Below are positions 7,525 through 15,568 of a stretch of DNA of 45,578 nt, in pieces; the stretch's first letter is position 1; every line of letters starts with the position of its first letter. The position numbers were made by a program, and so were the translations under genes. The notes under the pieces are model-generated. The model ran no database searches and had not been told where the DNA came from. It was given only the letters and a program-made list of their open reading frames with translations. Source of the DNA: Desulfovibrio sp. An276 (GTDB lineage: Bacteria > Desulfobacterota > Desulfovibrionia > Desulfovibrionales > Desulfovibrionaceae); assembly GCF_002159665.1 (NCBI RefSeq), contig NZ_NFJC01000025.1, forward strand, positions 1 through 45,578, read 5' to 3'.

Positions 7525-9254
7525 ATCTTTCCGATGCAGGGCGTGCAGCCATAGAACACCCGATCCATCCGGAAGACAGCCACGAGTTTCAGGAGCTCAT
7601 GGACTGCGCAAGCCATCTCGGCAAGGTGTCCGCCTCTGGCAGGGGCACAAACTGGGAGAACATGGCCACACTTGCGGACACGGTGCTGCGTACCTGCTGC
7701 AAGCACTTGCAGGCAGCTGTCTATCTGGCAGTGGCGCTCATGCGCACGCAGGGCCTTGCAGGTCTGGTAGAGGGTACAGGGATAGTACGCGACATGGTGT
7801 GCCTGCAGTGGGAGAGCATGCAGCCGCCTGTGCAGCGCATGCGGGGCAGGGTCAACGCTCTTGTCTGGTGGCATGAGCAGGCAGGAGACTTTGTGCGCCA
7901 GTACGTGGACGAAACGCCCCATGCGGACCTTGCCAAACTTTTCGGGAACATGGTGCGCGATCTGCAGGAAGCCCTGGATGAACGTCTGGGTGAGCGGGCT
8001 CCAATTTTGCGCGATCTGCAGCGCTTTGCGGAACAGTTGCGCGGAGCCGAGGAGAGAAATGCGCCGCCCCTGCCGGTCCTGCAAAAATACCTTGAGGAAC
8101 AGGAGGCGCAGAATGCCCTTGCCGGGAAAGAAGGGGAAGACAGGAAACAGCAGGACAACAAGCCTGCGGCCTTGGCCGCACCCCTCACCCGGGTCCCTCC
8201 GGACACTCCGCAGACCTCTTGGGCCCAGACCCGGACAGGGACCCTGGGCTCTTTGCCTGCGCCAGGAACAGTGCGGGCGCAAAGAGGGCAGGGTGAGCAG
8301 GATGAGCAGGATGCGGACGGGAACGTTTCCGCAACGGTTCTTCTGGACAGGGCCCTGGAGCAGCTGGCCCTTGCCGCAGAACGCTTTGCAGGCGAGGGCA
8401 CATGGCATCCGCTGCGCTGCGCTGCCCTGTGCCAGAGCCTCTGGCTTGCCATTGCCAGGGCACCGCAGGCAGACGAGGAGGGAATAACCAACATGCCAGC
8501 CCCGGAAATTGCGCAGCGCGAGGGCATCCACCAGCTGCAGGAATCCCCGCGTGCGGATGCAGCTGCAGCGCTCAGGGCCGAAAGGGCTCTGCGCGAAAAC
8601 CGTTTCTGGCTTGACGCAGCCCATGCCCTGGTCCGTGTGCTCGAGGCCATGGGAGAAACGCAGAGTGCGCAGCGCATGGCAGGGGAAACGGAACATCTTG
8701 TGCGTCTGTACCCGACACTCCTGTCAGCACGCTTCGCCGATGGCTCCCCCATGGCCGGAGAGCTTTCCTCAGCCTGGCTTCGACAGCGCCTGGGCGTTTC
8801 CCCAAAGCCAGCGCCCGAGCCTGTGTCGGAAAGAACGCATGCAGTGTCCGACAGCCGGGACGATCTGCCTGCGCACCTTGCAGCAGAAAAAAAAACGGCA
8901 GGCCCTGCCGCAGGATCCGAACAGCTTCCAGAAGGCACGACGGGTGTCCCGGAGGGCACAGATGCGCACGAAAGGCTCGCAGGCCAGGGGAGGGCGGATT
9001 TCTGTCTTATGCTCGACGCAGCCCGCAGGGCTGCACAGAAGGGAAGAAAGGACATTTTTGCAGTCGTGGCCGGGCAGCTGCGCTCCAGCCTGCTTGGCCA
9101 CGATCTTGACACATGGGAATCCTCCCTTGCCTGGGAAGCCTGGGAGATCCTCGCACGTGGCGGTGCGGGCGACATGCGCAGCGAGGCCCTCGGACACATG
9201 ATCCGCCTGCGTCCTGCAAAAGCGCTCTCCCTTGTGGAACAATCCATGTCGTAA
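7521..9254 (+). CDS. tssA: TssA-like T6SS protein, full length (ImpA_N plus C-terminal VasJ-like domain)
   Basis: The 577-residue product has an ImpA N-terminal domain (about residues 15-160) with YLAVALMRTQGLAGL and LQWESMQPPVQRMRGRVNAL, closely parallel to the preceding protein. A charged, Pro/Gln-rich linker (about 190-265) is followed by a helical C-terminal region of the VasJ/ImpA-related type, ending in an Arg/Leu-rich helical segment. TssA coordinates baseplate docking and sheath extension. The linker includes a short DEQDEQD run encoded by repeated GATGAGCAG units (about 8287-8325). Its start overlaps the stop of the short paralogue, and tssB lies 70 bases downstream. The gene symbol is given to this copy because it has both domains. 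Confidence 0.88.
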   Translation: MNLSDAGRAAIEHPIHPEDSHEFQELMDCASHLGKVSASGRGTNWENMATLADTVLRTCCKHLQAAVYLAVALMRTQGLAGLVEGTGIVRDMVCLQWESMQPPVQRMRGRVNALVWWHEQAGDFVRQYVDETPHADLAKLFGNMVRDLQEALDERLGERAPILRDLQRFAEQLRGAEERNAPPLPVLQKYLEEQEAQNALAGKEGEDRKQQDNKPAALAAPLTRVPPDTPQTSWAQTRTGTLGSLPAPGTVRAQRGQGEQDEQDADGNVSATVLLDRALEQLALAAERFAGEGTWHPLRCAALCQSLWLAIARAPQADEEGITNMPAPEIAQREGIHQLQESPRADAAAALRAERALRENRFWLDAAHALVRVLEAMGETQSAQRMAGETEHLVRLYPTLLSARFADGSPMAGELSSAWLRQRLGVSPKPAPEPVSERTHAVSDSRDDLPAHLAAEKKTAGPAAGSEQLPEGTTGVPEGTDAHERLAGQGRADFCLMLDAARRAAQKGRKDIFAVVAGQLRSSLLGHDLDTWESSLAWEAWEILARGGAGDMRSEALGHMIRLRPAKALSLVEQSMS

Positions 9255-9324
9255 GTCACATCCAGCGCATGTCTAAAGGCGCCGATGTCTTTCTTGCAAC
9301 CTCTAACCCTTATGAGAAGTATCA

Positions 9325-9816
9325 ATGTCAAAGGAAACTTCCATTGCTCCCAAGGAACGCATCAATATTGTCTACCGTCCTGCCATAGGCGACGTGCAGG
9401 AGGATGTTGAGCTTCCTCTCAAGACACTTGTCATCGGCGATTTCACGTTGCGCGCGGACAGCGTTCCGGTGGAAGAGCGCAAGCCCATCAATGTGGCCAA
9501 GGACAATTTCGACGAAGTCATGCAGGGACAGGGCATCACGCTTGAGATGATGGTTCCCAACAGGCTGCAGGACTCTCCGGACAGCGGTGAGCTGGCAGTC
9601 AGCCTGAAGTTCGAGAACATGAACGACTTCAGTCCGGACGTCATTGTGGACAGCGTCCCGGAGCTCAGGCAGCTCATGGAGCTGCGCGCGGCTCTCAAGG
9701 CCCTGAAGAGCCCTCTGAGCAACATTCCGGAGTTCAGGAAGAAGCTGCAGAGGATAGTGCAGGACGAGGCATTGCGTGCGCGTTTGCTGGCCGATCTCGG
9801 CCTTGACGAGGAGTAG
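9325..9816 (+). CDS. tssB: T6SS contractile sheath small subunit TssB (VipA)
   Basis: TssB forms the contractile sheath together with TssC. The 163-residue product shows the family patterns: RINIVYRPAIGD, PLKTLVIGDF, ERKPINVAKDNFDEVM, a SLKFENMNDFSPD block and the PELRQLMELRAALKALKSPL helix. Length is typical (about 160-170). The ATG is preceded by GAGAAG, 70 bases after tssA. tssC starts three bases after the stop. In canonical systems the TssC N-terminus is released by ClpV for recycling, but no clpV lies in this window. Confidence 0.97.
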   Translation: MSKETSIAPKERINIVYRPAIGDVQEDVELPLKTLVIGDFTLRADSVPVEERKPINVAKDNFDEVMQGQGITLEMMVPNRLQDSPDSGELAVSLKFENMNDFSPDVIVDSVPELRQLMELRAALKALKSPLSNIPEFRKKLQRIVQDEALRARLLADLGLDEE

Positions 9817-9819
9817 AAG

Positions 9820-11307
9820 ATGGCTACGGAACAACTGCTGATGCTGAGCGACGAACAGGGAGCAGCACACAGCGAGACACTGGATCTCATAGACGAAATC
9901 ATGGAGGCCACAAGGCTGAAGCCTTCGGATGAGGGCTTCTCCTCCACGCGTTACGGGGTGCAGGCCTTTATCGGGGAACTGTTGCGTCCGGAACGGGAAA
10001 AGGCAAAGGTGTCCGGCGTCCTGGTCGACGACATGATTGCCGAGATCGACAGGAAGCTCAGCGCCCAGGTCAACGCCATCATGCACAACGAGAAGTTCAG
10101 GAGGCTCGAGTCCGCCTGGCGTTCCCTCAAGTATCTGGTAGACCACACGGACTTTCGGGAAAACAACCGCATCGAGCTTTTGAGCGTCAGCAAGGACGAG
10201 CTCAGCTACGACTTCGAGGATTCTCCGGAACTCGTCAAGTCCGGCCTCTACAAGCAGGTCTACACAGCCGAATACGGCCAGTTTGGCGGCAAACCCTACG
10301 GTGCCATCATCGCCAACTACGAATTCGATCACTCTTCCGCAGACGTGGCCCTGCTCAGGGATCTTGCCGGCGTGGCAGCCATGTCCCACGCTCCGGTCAT
10401 TGCCGGTGTGGCGCCCTCCATGTTCGGCCTGGAAAACTGGGGCGGTCTTGCAAACCTGCGAGATCTCCAGTCTATCTTCGAAGGCATGCAGTACACAAAG
10501 TGGCAGGCCTTTCGCGAGTCCGAGGACTCCCGCTATGTCGGCCTTGTGCTGCCCCGCTTCCTTCTGCGCAGCCCCTATGGCAGCGACAGCTGCAGGGCCC
10601 GCACCTTCAACTTCAGGGAAGCGACCATGGAGGACAACGATTTCTGCTGGGGCAGCGCGGCCTTTGCCTTTGCCTCGCGCCTGACCGAAAGCTTTGCCAG
10701 GTACCGCTGGTGCGCAAACATCATTGGTCCCCAGGGCGGCGGCACAGTGGAGGATCTGCCTCTGTACACCTACGAGGCCATGGGCGAGGTACAGAACAAG
10801 ATTCCTACCCAGGTGCTCATTTCCGAACGCCGCGAATTCGAGCTGGCAGAACAGGGTTTCATTGCCCTGACCATGCGCAAGGGCAGCGACAATGCAGCCT
10901 TCTTCTCGGCCAATTCCTGCCAGAAGCCGAAGACCTTTGGCCTGTCCAAAGAGGGCAGGGAAGCGGAACTCAACTACCGTCTTTCCACCCAGCTGCCCTA
11001 CATGTTCATCATGAACCGCCTTGCACACTACATCAAGGTCATACAGCGCGAGCACATCGGTACCTGGAAGGAGCGCCAGACCCTGGAGAGCGAGCTGAAC
11101 AGGTGGCTGAGCCAGTACGTGACGGAAATGGACTCTCCGGCTCCGGAAGTGCGCAGCCGTCGTCCCCTGCGCTACGCACAGATCGAGGTGCACGACGTGG
11201 CAGGCGAACCGGGCTTCTACAGCGTGACCCTGAAGGCCCGTCCGCACTTCAAGTACATGGGCGCTGCCTTCACCCTGTCCCTGGTCGGCAAGCTCGACAA
11301 GGCCTAG
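9820..11307 (+). CDS. tssC: T6SS contractile sheath large subunit TssC (VipB)
   Basis: The 495-residue product matches the VipB/TssC family along its whole length. It includes AQVNAIMHNEKFRRLESAWRSL, the VDHTDF segment, AYGQFGGKPYGAIIANYEFDH-like core residues, FLLRSPYGSD, CWGSAAFAFASRL and the C-terminal CPYMFIMNRLAHYIK-like block. It pairs with TssB to build the sheath that drives the Hcp tube. It ends before a 367-base non-coding gap, where the gene order changes from sheath to tube. No strong terminator hairpin is visible directly after the stop. Confidence 0.97.
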   Translation: MATEQLLMLSDEQGAAHSETLDLIDEIMEATRLKPSDEGFSSTRYGVQAFIGELLRPEREKAKVSGVLVDDMIAEIDRKLSAQVNAIMHNEKFRRLESAWRSLKYLVDHTDFRENNRIELLSVSKDELSYDFEDSPELVKSGLYKQVYTAEYGQFGGKPYGAIIANYEFDHSSADVALLRDLAGVAAMSHAPVIAGVAPSMFGLENWGGLANLRDLQSIFEGMQYTKWQAFRESEDSRYVGLVLPRFLLRSPYGSDSCRARTFNFREATMEDNDFCWGSAAFAFASRLTESFARYRWCANIIGPQGGGTVEDLPLYTYEAMGEVQNKIPTQVLISERREFELAEQGFIALTMRKGSDNAAFFSANSCQKPKTFGLSKEGREAELNYRLSTQLPYMFIMNRLAHYIKVIQREHIGTWKERQTLESELNRWLSQYVTEMDSPAPEVRSRRPLRYAQIEVHDVAGEPGFYSVTLKARPHFKYMGAAFTLSLVGKLDKA

Positions 11308-11674
11308 CCGGCACTGCAGGCAGTACGCCGTGGCATCTCCCCGGATTCGATCCAGACATCTGCTTGCAATATTCATATAATGTCACATAAATCATGGCTT
11401 TTTGTCATGTATACCCCAAAAAATTTCTCTATATTTTCCCTGTAATCTCTCTTTGGTCGCCAGTGTATGTCATGGTATATGCCTGTCATTACATAAAACT
11501 GTAAATATTACATGATATTTATTAGATAAGCAGTACAGTGCAAGTAGCATATGAATGCATCATTTATAACAGATACAATATATTTAACAAAACAAGGCAT
11601 TGTCGTGACTTGACATACAGGTGACAGAAGAGAGTGTTGTTCGTCGCGTATCTACTTTTTTATGGAGATTCATC
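11308..11674. other. AT-rich non-coding gap between tssC and hcp
   Basis: This gap is markedly more AT-rich than its surroundings and carries no supported gene. It probably holds the hcp promoter and a long 5' leader. A short ACTGC-AG-GCAGT inverted repeat lies close after the tssC stop, too weak to be called a terminator. A perfect -35-like TTGACA is at 11610-11615 but has no good -10 downstream. Confidence 0.6.
11353..11381 (+). promoter_or_regulatory. Candidate sigma-70 promoter for hcp
   Basis: CAGACA at 11353-11358 (four of six matches to TTGACA) is followed after 17 bases by a perfect TATAAT at 11376-11381. It would give a leader of about 285 bases before hcp. This is read from consensus only. 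Confidence 0.35.
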
Positions 11675-12154
11675 ATGGCTCTTACTAGCTACATGAAGGT
11701 AACTGGCAAAACTCAGGGTGTCATCAAGGGAGATTGCAATCAGGCCGGCGACAAGAAGGATTCCATCCTGGTGTACAGCATGAACCATCGGGTAGAAATC
11801 CCCAAGGATACTCACACCGGTCTCCCCACAGGGCAGCGCATTCACCATCCCTTTGTCATTGTGAAGCACAAGGACAAGGCTTCTCCCCGTCTGTTCCAGT
11901 GCACCTGCAGGGGCGAGCAGTGCACGGTTGACATCGAATTCTACCGCATCAAGCCCACAGGCGAGGAAGAAAAGTATTTCACAGTCAAGCTTGAGGACGC
12001 CATCATCGTGTCCATGAACGAGTACACCCCCACCACCTTCCTGCCCGAGAACAAGCCCTACCACGACATGGAAGAGGTGTGCTTCACCTATTCCAAGATC
12101 ACCTGGAACTACACGGACGGCAACGTAGAATTCACTGATTCCTGGAACGCCTAG
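11675..12154 (+). CDS. hcp: T6SS tube protein Hcp (TssD)
   Basis: Hcp hexamers stack into the tube expelled by the sheath. The 159-residue product has the Hcp layout: a short N-terminal strand with Y-M-K, then GDCNQAG, HRVEIPKDTHTGLPTGQRIHHPF (cf. family xGxPTGxRxHxP), and a C-terminal V-x-F-x-Y-x-K-I-x-W segment. The ATG at 11675 is chosen because GGAG lies at 11664-11667 and the canonical N-terminus begins there; the frame is open upstream to 11621 without support. It stands alone between an AT-rich leader and a strong hairpin, an arrangement suited to higher expression than its neighbours. Confidence 0.97.
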   Translation: MALTSYMKVTGKTQGVIKGDCNQAGDKKDSILVYSMNHRVEIPKDTHTGLPTGQRIHHPFVIVKHKDKASPRLFQCTCRGEQCTVDIEFYRIKPTGEEEKYFTVKLEDAIIVSMNEYTPTTFLPENKPYHDMEEVCFTYSKITWNYTDGNVEFTDSWNA

Positions 12155-12191
12155 TCCGCATTCCCTTCGCACATCCGCAACTTGTTCCTGC

Positions 12192-12219
12192 GGGTCCGTC
12201 GGCTACGGCCGGCGGGCCC
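12192..12219 (+). terminator. Very stable hairpin between hcp and tssE
   Basis: A 12-bp stem (12192-12203 with 12208-12219, two G-T pairs) is closed by a C(TACG)G loop, an extra-stable UNCG-type tetraloop in RNA. It is followed by CTTTCCCCGTATTT, a weak T tract. It lies 37 bases after the hcp stop and 29 bases before the tssE start. It is probably a partial terminator or an RNA 3'-end stabiliser that raises hcp mRNA relative to tssEFG. Confidence 0.75.
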
Positions 12220-12247
12220 CTTTCCCCGTATTTCGTGGAGAGCCGCC

Positions 12248-12676
12248 ATGTCAGAAATGCGCTTTTTCGAACGTCTTCGGGCCCTGGAGGCCGATCCCGG
12301 CAGGAGAGGCAGACAGAATTCGGATGCAGTGCTCAATTCCATCATCTGGAATCTCGGCAAGATTCTCAACACCCGCAAGGGAACTGTCCTGCTCGACCCG
12401 GACTTCGGATTGCCGGACTACACCAACTTTGGCGCAAGCTTCAGCGAAGAGACCATAGGAGTGCTGCGCCGCTCCATGGAAAAGCTCGTGCGCCGCTACG
12501 AACCCCGTATACAGCAGCTGCGCATACAGCCGCATCAGGTGTTGCCGGACGAGCTGGAGCTTGCTTTCGACATTGTGGGCGTGGTGTCCATGGAGGACGG
12601 TGCGCTGCCCGTGAACATGAAGACGTACATTCTCTGCAATGGCGAGGTGCGCATCGCCAGACAGGAAATGTCCTAA
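12248..12676 (+). CDS. tssE: T6SS baseplate wedge protein TssE (gp25-like)
   Basis: TssE is the gp25-like baseplate component that helps start sheath assembly. The 142-residue product contains the family patterns FFERLRALE near the N-terminus, S-I-I-W-N-L-G-K-I-L-N-T-R-K-G, and DPDFGLPDYTNFG in the centre. The C-terminus has the F-D-I-V-G type strand. The ATG at 12248 has GGAG at 12237-12240, seven bases upstream; the open frame before it crosses the hairpin at 12192-12219 and is not expected to be translated. tssF begins four bases after the stop. Confidence 0.95.
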   Translation: MSEMRFFERLRALEADPGRRGRQNSDAVLNSIIWNLGKILNTRKGTVLLDPDFGLPDYTNFGASFSEETIGVLRRSMEKLVRRYEPRIQQLRIQPHQVLPDELELAFDIVGVVSMEDGALPVNMKTYILCNGEVRIARQEMS

Positions 12677-12680
12677 CCCT

Positions 12681-14420
12681 ATGAAACCGGAACGTTTTCA
12701 GCGCGAACTCGAGCATCTGCGGGACATTTCCAGGGAATTCGGCAGGCGTCATCCTGCCATTGCCCCCCTGCTGCTCACGGAAAGTGCGGACCCGGATGTC
12801 GAGCGCATTCTAGAGGGAACGGCCTTTCTTGCTGCCATGGTCGCCGAGAAGATCGACGATCAGCTGCCGGAAATCATCCATACTCTGACGCAGATCCTCT
12901 TTCCCCACTATCTCAAGCCCCTGCCGAGCGTGACAGCCATGCGCCTTGCGCCGAGACCTGGTCTCATGGAGCCCCTTGTGATCCCAAAGGGCACGCGCTT
13001 TGCCTCGGTTCCCGTAGGGGACATTTCCTGTGTCTTTTCCACAACGTCCGACATGTCGCTCCTGCCCCTGACCCTGGCCGACTGCAGCTGGCGCGAGGAC
13101 AGGGAAACAGTCCTGCGCCTGCGCTTCGCGACCCAGGGCGTGCCCATGAACTCCTGGGACACGGACAGGATACGGCTGTTTCTGTCCGGAGAATACGCTC
13201 CTGCCTGCGAACGCTACCGCATGCTGACAGGACACGTGCAGCAGGTTGTCCTCACAGAGCACGGCTCGCAACGCAGCCTGCGCCTGCCCGGAAACGCCAT
13301 CTGCCCTGCAGGCTTTGGCGACGACGAGGCCATACTGCCCTATTCGCGCAGATCCTTTGCGGGCTTTCGTCTGCTGCAGGAATTCTTTGTCTTTCCCGAA
13401 AAGTACCTCTTCCTCGATGTCGCAGGCCTCGCCCCCTTCCTGTCCGGTGCCTCGGGCAAGGGCTTCGACATGGACATCTACGTGGACAGGGCCTCCTTCC
13501 GGGACACTGTGCCCTTCCGCAGGGAACACGTTTCCCTGCACGTGGTGCCGGCCATCAACCTCTTTGCCCACGGCGCTGAGCCCGTACACGTCGACTTCAC
13601 CCAGCCGGAGTACAGAATCGTGCCTGCGGACAATGCCGGCCATGCCTACGAAATACACTCCATTGTCGGGGTGACCGGCCTTGCGCAGGGCGGCAGCGCA
13701 GAACGCAGCTACCGTCCCTTCGAGATCTTTGCCAATCTCGATGACACGACACCAGGCTACACACAGATTTTCCGCTCCGATGCCGCAGGCGGCAGGCTCG
13801 ACTGGTACATCTCCTTTGCCCGCCCTGGCGAAAAGAATTTCGAGAAGGCCTTCAGGCCGGAAACCCTGTCCGTGGATCTGCTCTGCACCAACGGGACAGT
13901 GCCCGAATCCCTGAAGGCAGGGGATGTGCGTCTTGCCACAGCCAACTCGCCTGTGCTGGCGGATTTCGAGAACATTACCGTGCCAACACCCTATTATCGT
14001 CCCCAGGTCGACGGCAACGCGCTCTGGCACCTTGTCTCGCACATGTACGTAAACTACTTTACCCTTGGGGATCGGCGCAGCCTGCAGGCTCTTCTGGGTC
14101 TCTATGTTCGCAACACCATGCGCGATCAGGGTGGCTACAGGGCCAGGCTCAAGCGCATAGAGTCCATAGAGGATCTGAGCATGCGCAACGAGAACAGGCT
14201 TGTCCACGGCGTCATGATGCGGGGCAGCGCCATCAGCCTGCGCGTGGATCCCGCAGGCTTTCCCTGCAAGGGGGACATGCTCCTGTTCGGATCCGTACTT
14301 GACCGCTTCTTTGCCTCCTATTCCGGGATCAACAGCTACACCCGCCTCTGCATGGAAGAACGGGACAGCAGGGAAACACTGACATGGCCTCCACGTCTGG
14401 GCAGCCGCTCTCTCCTGTAA
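12681..14420 (+). CDS. tssF: T6SS baseplate protein TssF
   Basis: TssF forms the baseplate wedge with TssG and TssE. The 579-residue product begins with the classic region: E-L-x-x-L-R-x-x-x-x-E-F-x-R-x-H-P-A-I-A, followed by DPDVERILEGTAFLAA and a HYLKPLPSVTAMRL block. The C-terminus has the HLVSHMYVNYFTL and G-x-x-L-x-x-F-F-A-x-Y-x-x-I-N-S-Y-T segments. Length is normal. The start at 12681 follows an AGGAAAT site and puts the conserved N-terminus first. Its last 37 bases overlap tssG, so the two are translationally coupled. Confidence 0.95.
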   Translation: MKPERFQRELEHLRDISREFGRRHPAIAPLLLTESADPDVERILEGTAFLAAMVAEKIDDQLPEIIHTLTQILFPHYLKPLPSVTAMRLAPRPGLMEPLVIPKGTRFASVPVGDISCVFSTTSDMSLLPLTLADCSWREDRETVLRLRFATQGVPMNSWDTDRIRLFLSGEYAPACERYRMLTGHVQQVVLTEHGSQRSLRLPGNAICPAGFGDDEAILPYSRRSFAGFRLLQEFFVFPEKYLFLDVAGLAPFLSGASGKGFDMDIYVDRASFRDTVPFRREHVSLHVVPAINLFAHGAEPVHVDFTQPEYRIVPADNAGHAYEIHSIVGVTGLAQGGSAERSYRPFEIFANLDDTTPGYTQIFRSDAAGGRLDWYISFARPGEKNFEKAFRPETLSVDLLCTNGTVPESLKAGDVRLATANSPVLADFENITVPTPYYRPQVDGNALWHLVSHMYVNYFTLGDRRSLQALLGLYVRNTMRDQGGYRARLKRIESIEDLSMRNENRLVHGVMMRGSAISLRVDPAGFPCKGDMLLFGSVLDRFFASYSGINSYTRLCMEERDSRETLTWPPRLGSRSLL

Positions 14421-15508
14421 TCGCGGAGCTTGTCCGCGCCCCGCAGAAGTTTTCCTTCTTCCAGGCAGTACAGCTGCTTTCGGCCTACGCCAGAGCCAGG
14501 CACGGTCAGGATACGGAGGACTTTCTGGAAAGATCCCTGCGCGTGCGCGCAGATCTCTCCCTGGCCTTCCCGGCCTCGGATCTCGTGGGCTGCGAGGTCC
14601 TGCCGCCAGACGGACCCGTTGCCGGTGCCCCAGAGACCTTCCAGCTTGTGACTACGTTCCTCGGGCTGTACGGCACAGGATCGCCGCTGCCGACCTACTA
14701 CACCGAGGACCTTTTTGAAGAGGCAGGCGAGGACGGCAGCGTTGTCAGAGACTTTCTCGACATTGTCGGCAATCCCTTTTTCAGCCTGCTCTACCGCGGC
14801 TGGACCAAGTACCGCCTCATGCTCAAGGTTGAGGTAGAGCGCGATGACGTCTACCTGGAGGAGCTCTACAGCTTTCTCGGTCTTGGGCACCCCCTGCTGC
14901 GCGAGGGGCTCAGTGTGCACAGAAAGGCCCTGCGCTATATGGGCCTGTTCAGCCAGCACCCGCGCTCGGCCTCTGGACTCGAGAGCATTGTGTCGGACTT
15001 TGCCTGCGTGCCCAGCGTGGAGGTGGAGCAGTGCGTGCGCCGCGAGGTCGAGATCCCAAGGGATCAGCGCACCTTTTTGGCCAGGCTCAACCACAGGCTT
15101 GGCGAAAACGCTGTGCTTGGCTCGACTGTTGCCGATCGCTCGGGAAAGATCGTCATTCGCCTGTGCAGGCTCGACGCTGCACGTTTTCACGCGCTGCATC
15201 CGCTCACCCGGCTCTACGAAGAGCTGAGACAACTTGTTCGGCTGTACCTGACGGATCCTCTGGAATACGAGCTGCACGCTGTCCTTAAGCAGGACGAGGT
15301 GAGAACGACCTGCCCTGGCAACAGGGACTGGGCCTGCCTTGGCTGGAACACCTGGCTCTTTTCCGGGCATGCCAGCAGGCAAGCAGTGGCCACCATTCCC
15401 ATGTGGCACCTTGGCCCGGACGGCCCGCTTGCCCCAGAGGCCAGGGGCCTTGTCTTTCACAGCGCATGTACTTGTGCGGAATGGCAGAATCCTGCAGACA
15501 GCATGTGA
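14384..15508 (+). CDS. tssG: T6SS baseplate protein TssG
   Basis: TssG completes the baseplate wedge. The 374-residue product carries the family N-terminus (F-S-F-F-Q-A-V-Q-L-L). It also has the LVTTFLGLYGTGSPLPTYYTE core (canonical M-x-x-F-x-G-L-x-G-x-x-G-x-L-P-x-H-Y-T-E) and an H-F-x-x-x-x-P-type C-terminal region. It is slightly longer than most TssG proteins (about 330-350). It starts inside the tssF coding region after AGGGAA. It ends 60 bases before the first accessory gene. Confidence 0.95.
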   Translation: MASTSGQPLSPVIAELVRAPQKFSFFQAVQLLSAYARARHGQDTEDFLERSLRVRADLSLAFPASDLVGCEVLPPDGPVAGAPETFQLVTTFLGLYGTGSPLPTYYTEDLFEEAGEDGSVVRDFLDIVGNPFFSLLYRGWTKYRLMLKVEVERDDVYLEELYSFLGLGHPLLREGLSVHRKALRYMGLFSQHPRSASGLESIVSDFACVPSVEVEQCVRREVEIPRDQRTFLARLNHRLGENAVLGSTVADRSGKIVIRLCRLDAARFHALHPLTRLYEELRQLVRLYLTDPLEYELHAVLKQDEVRTTCPGNRDWACLGWNTWLFSGHASRQAVATIPMWHLGPDGPLAPEARGLVFHSACTCAEWQNPADSM

Positions 15509-15568
15509 GTGCGCGTGCAGGTCAATTCCCGGACACAATGAAAGGACTCAAAGCACAAGGAGAAGAGC

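Noticed and set aside
9328..11376. Long open frame (682 codons) on the minus strand opposite tssB and tssC
   Set aside because: It mirrors the coding strand of two firmly identified genes, has no ribosome site and no family resemblance. High GC third positions create such shadow frames.
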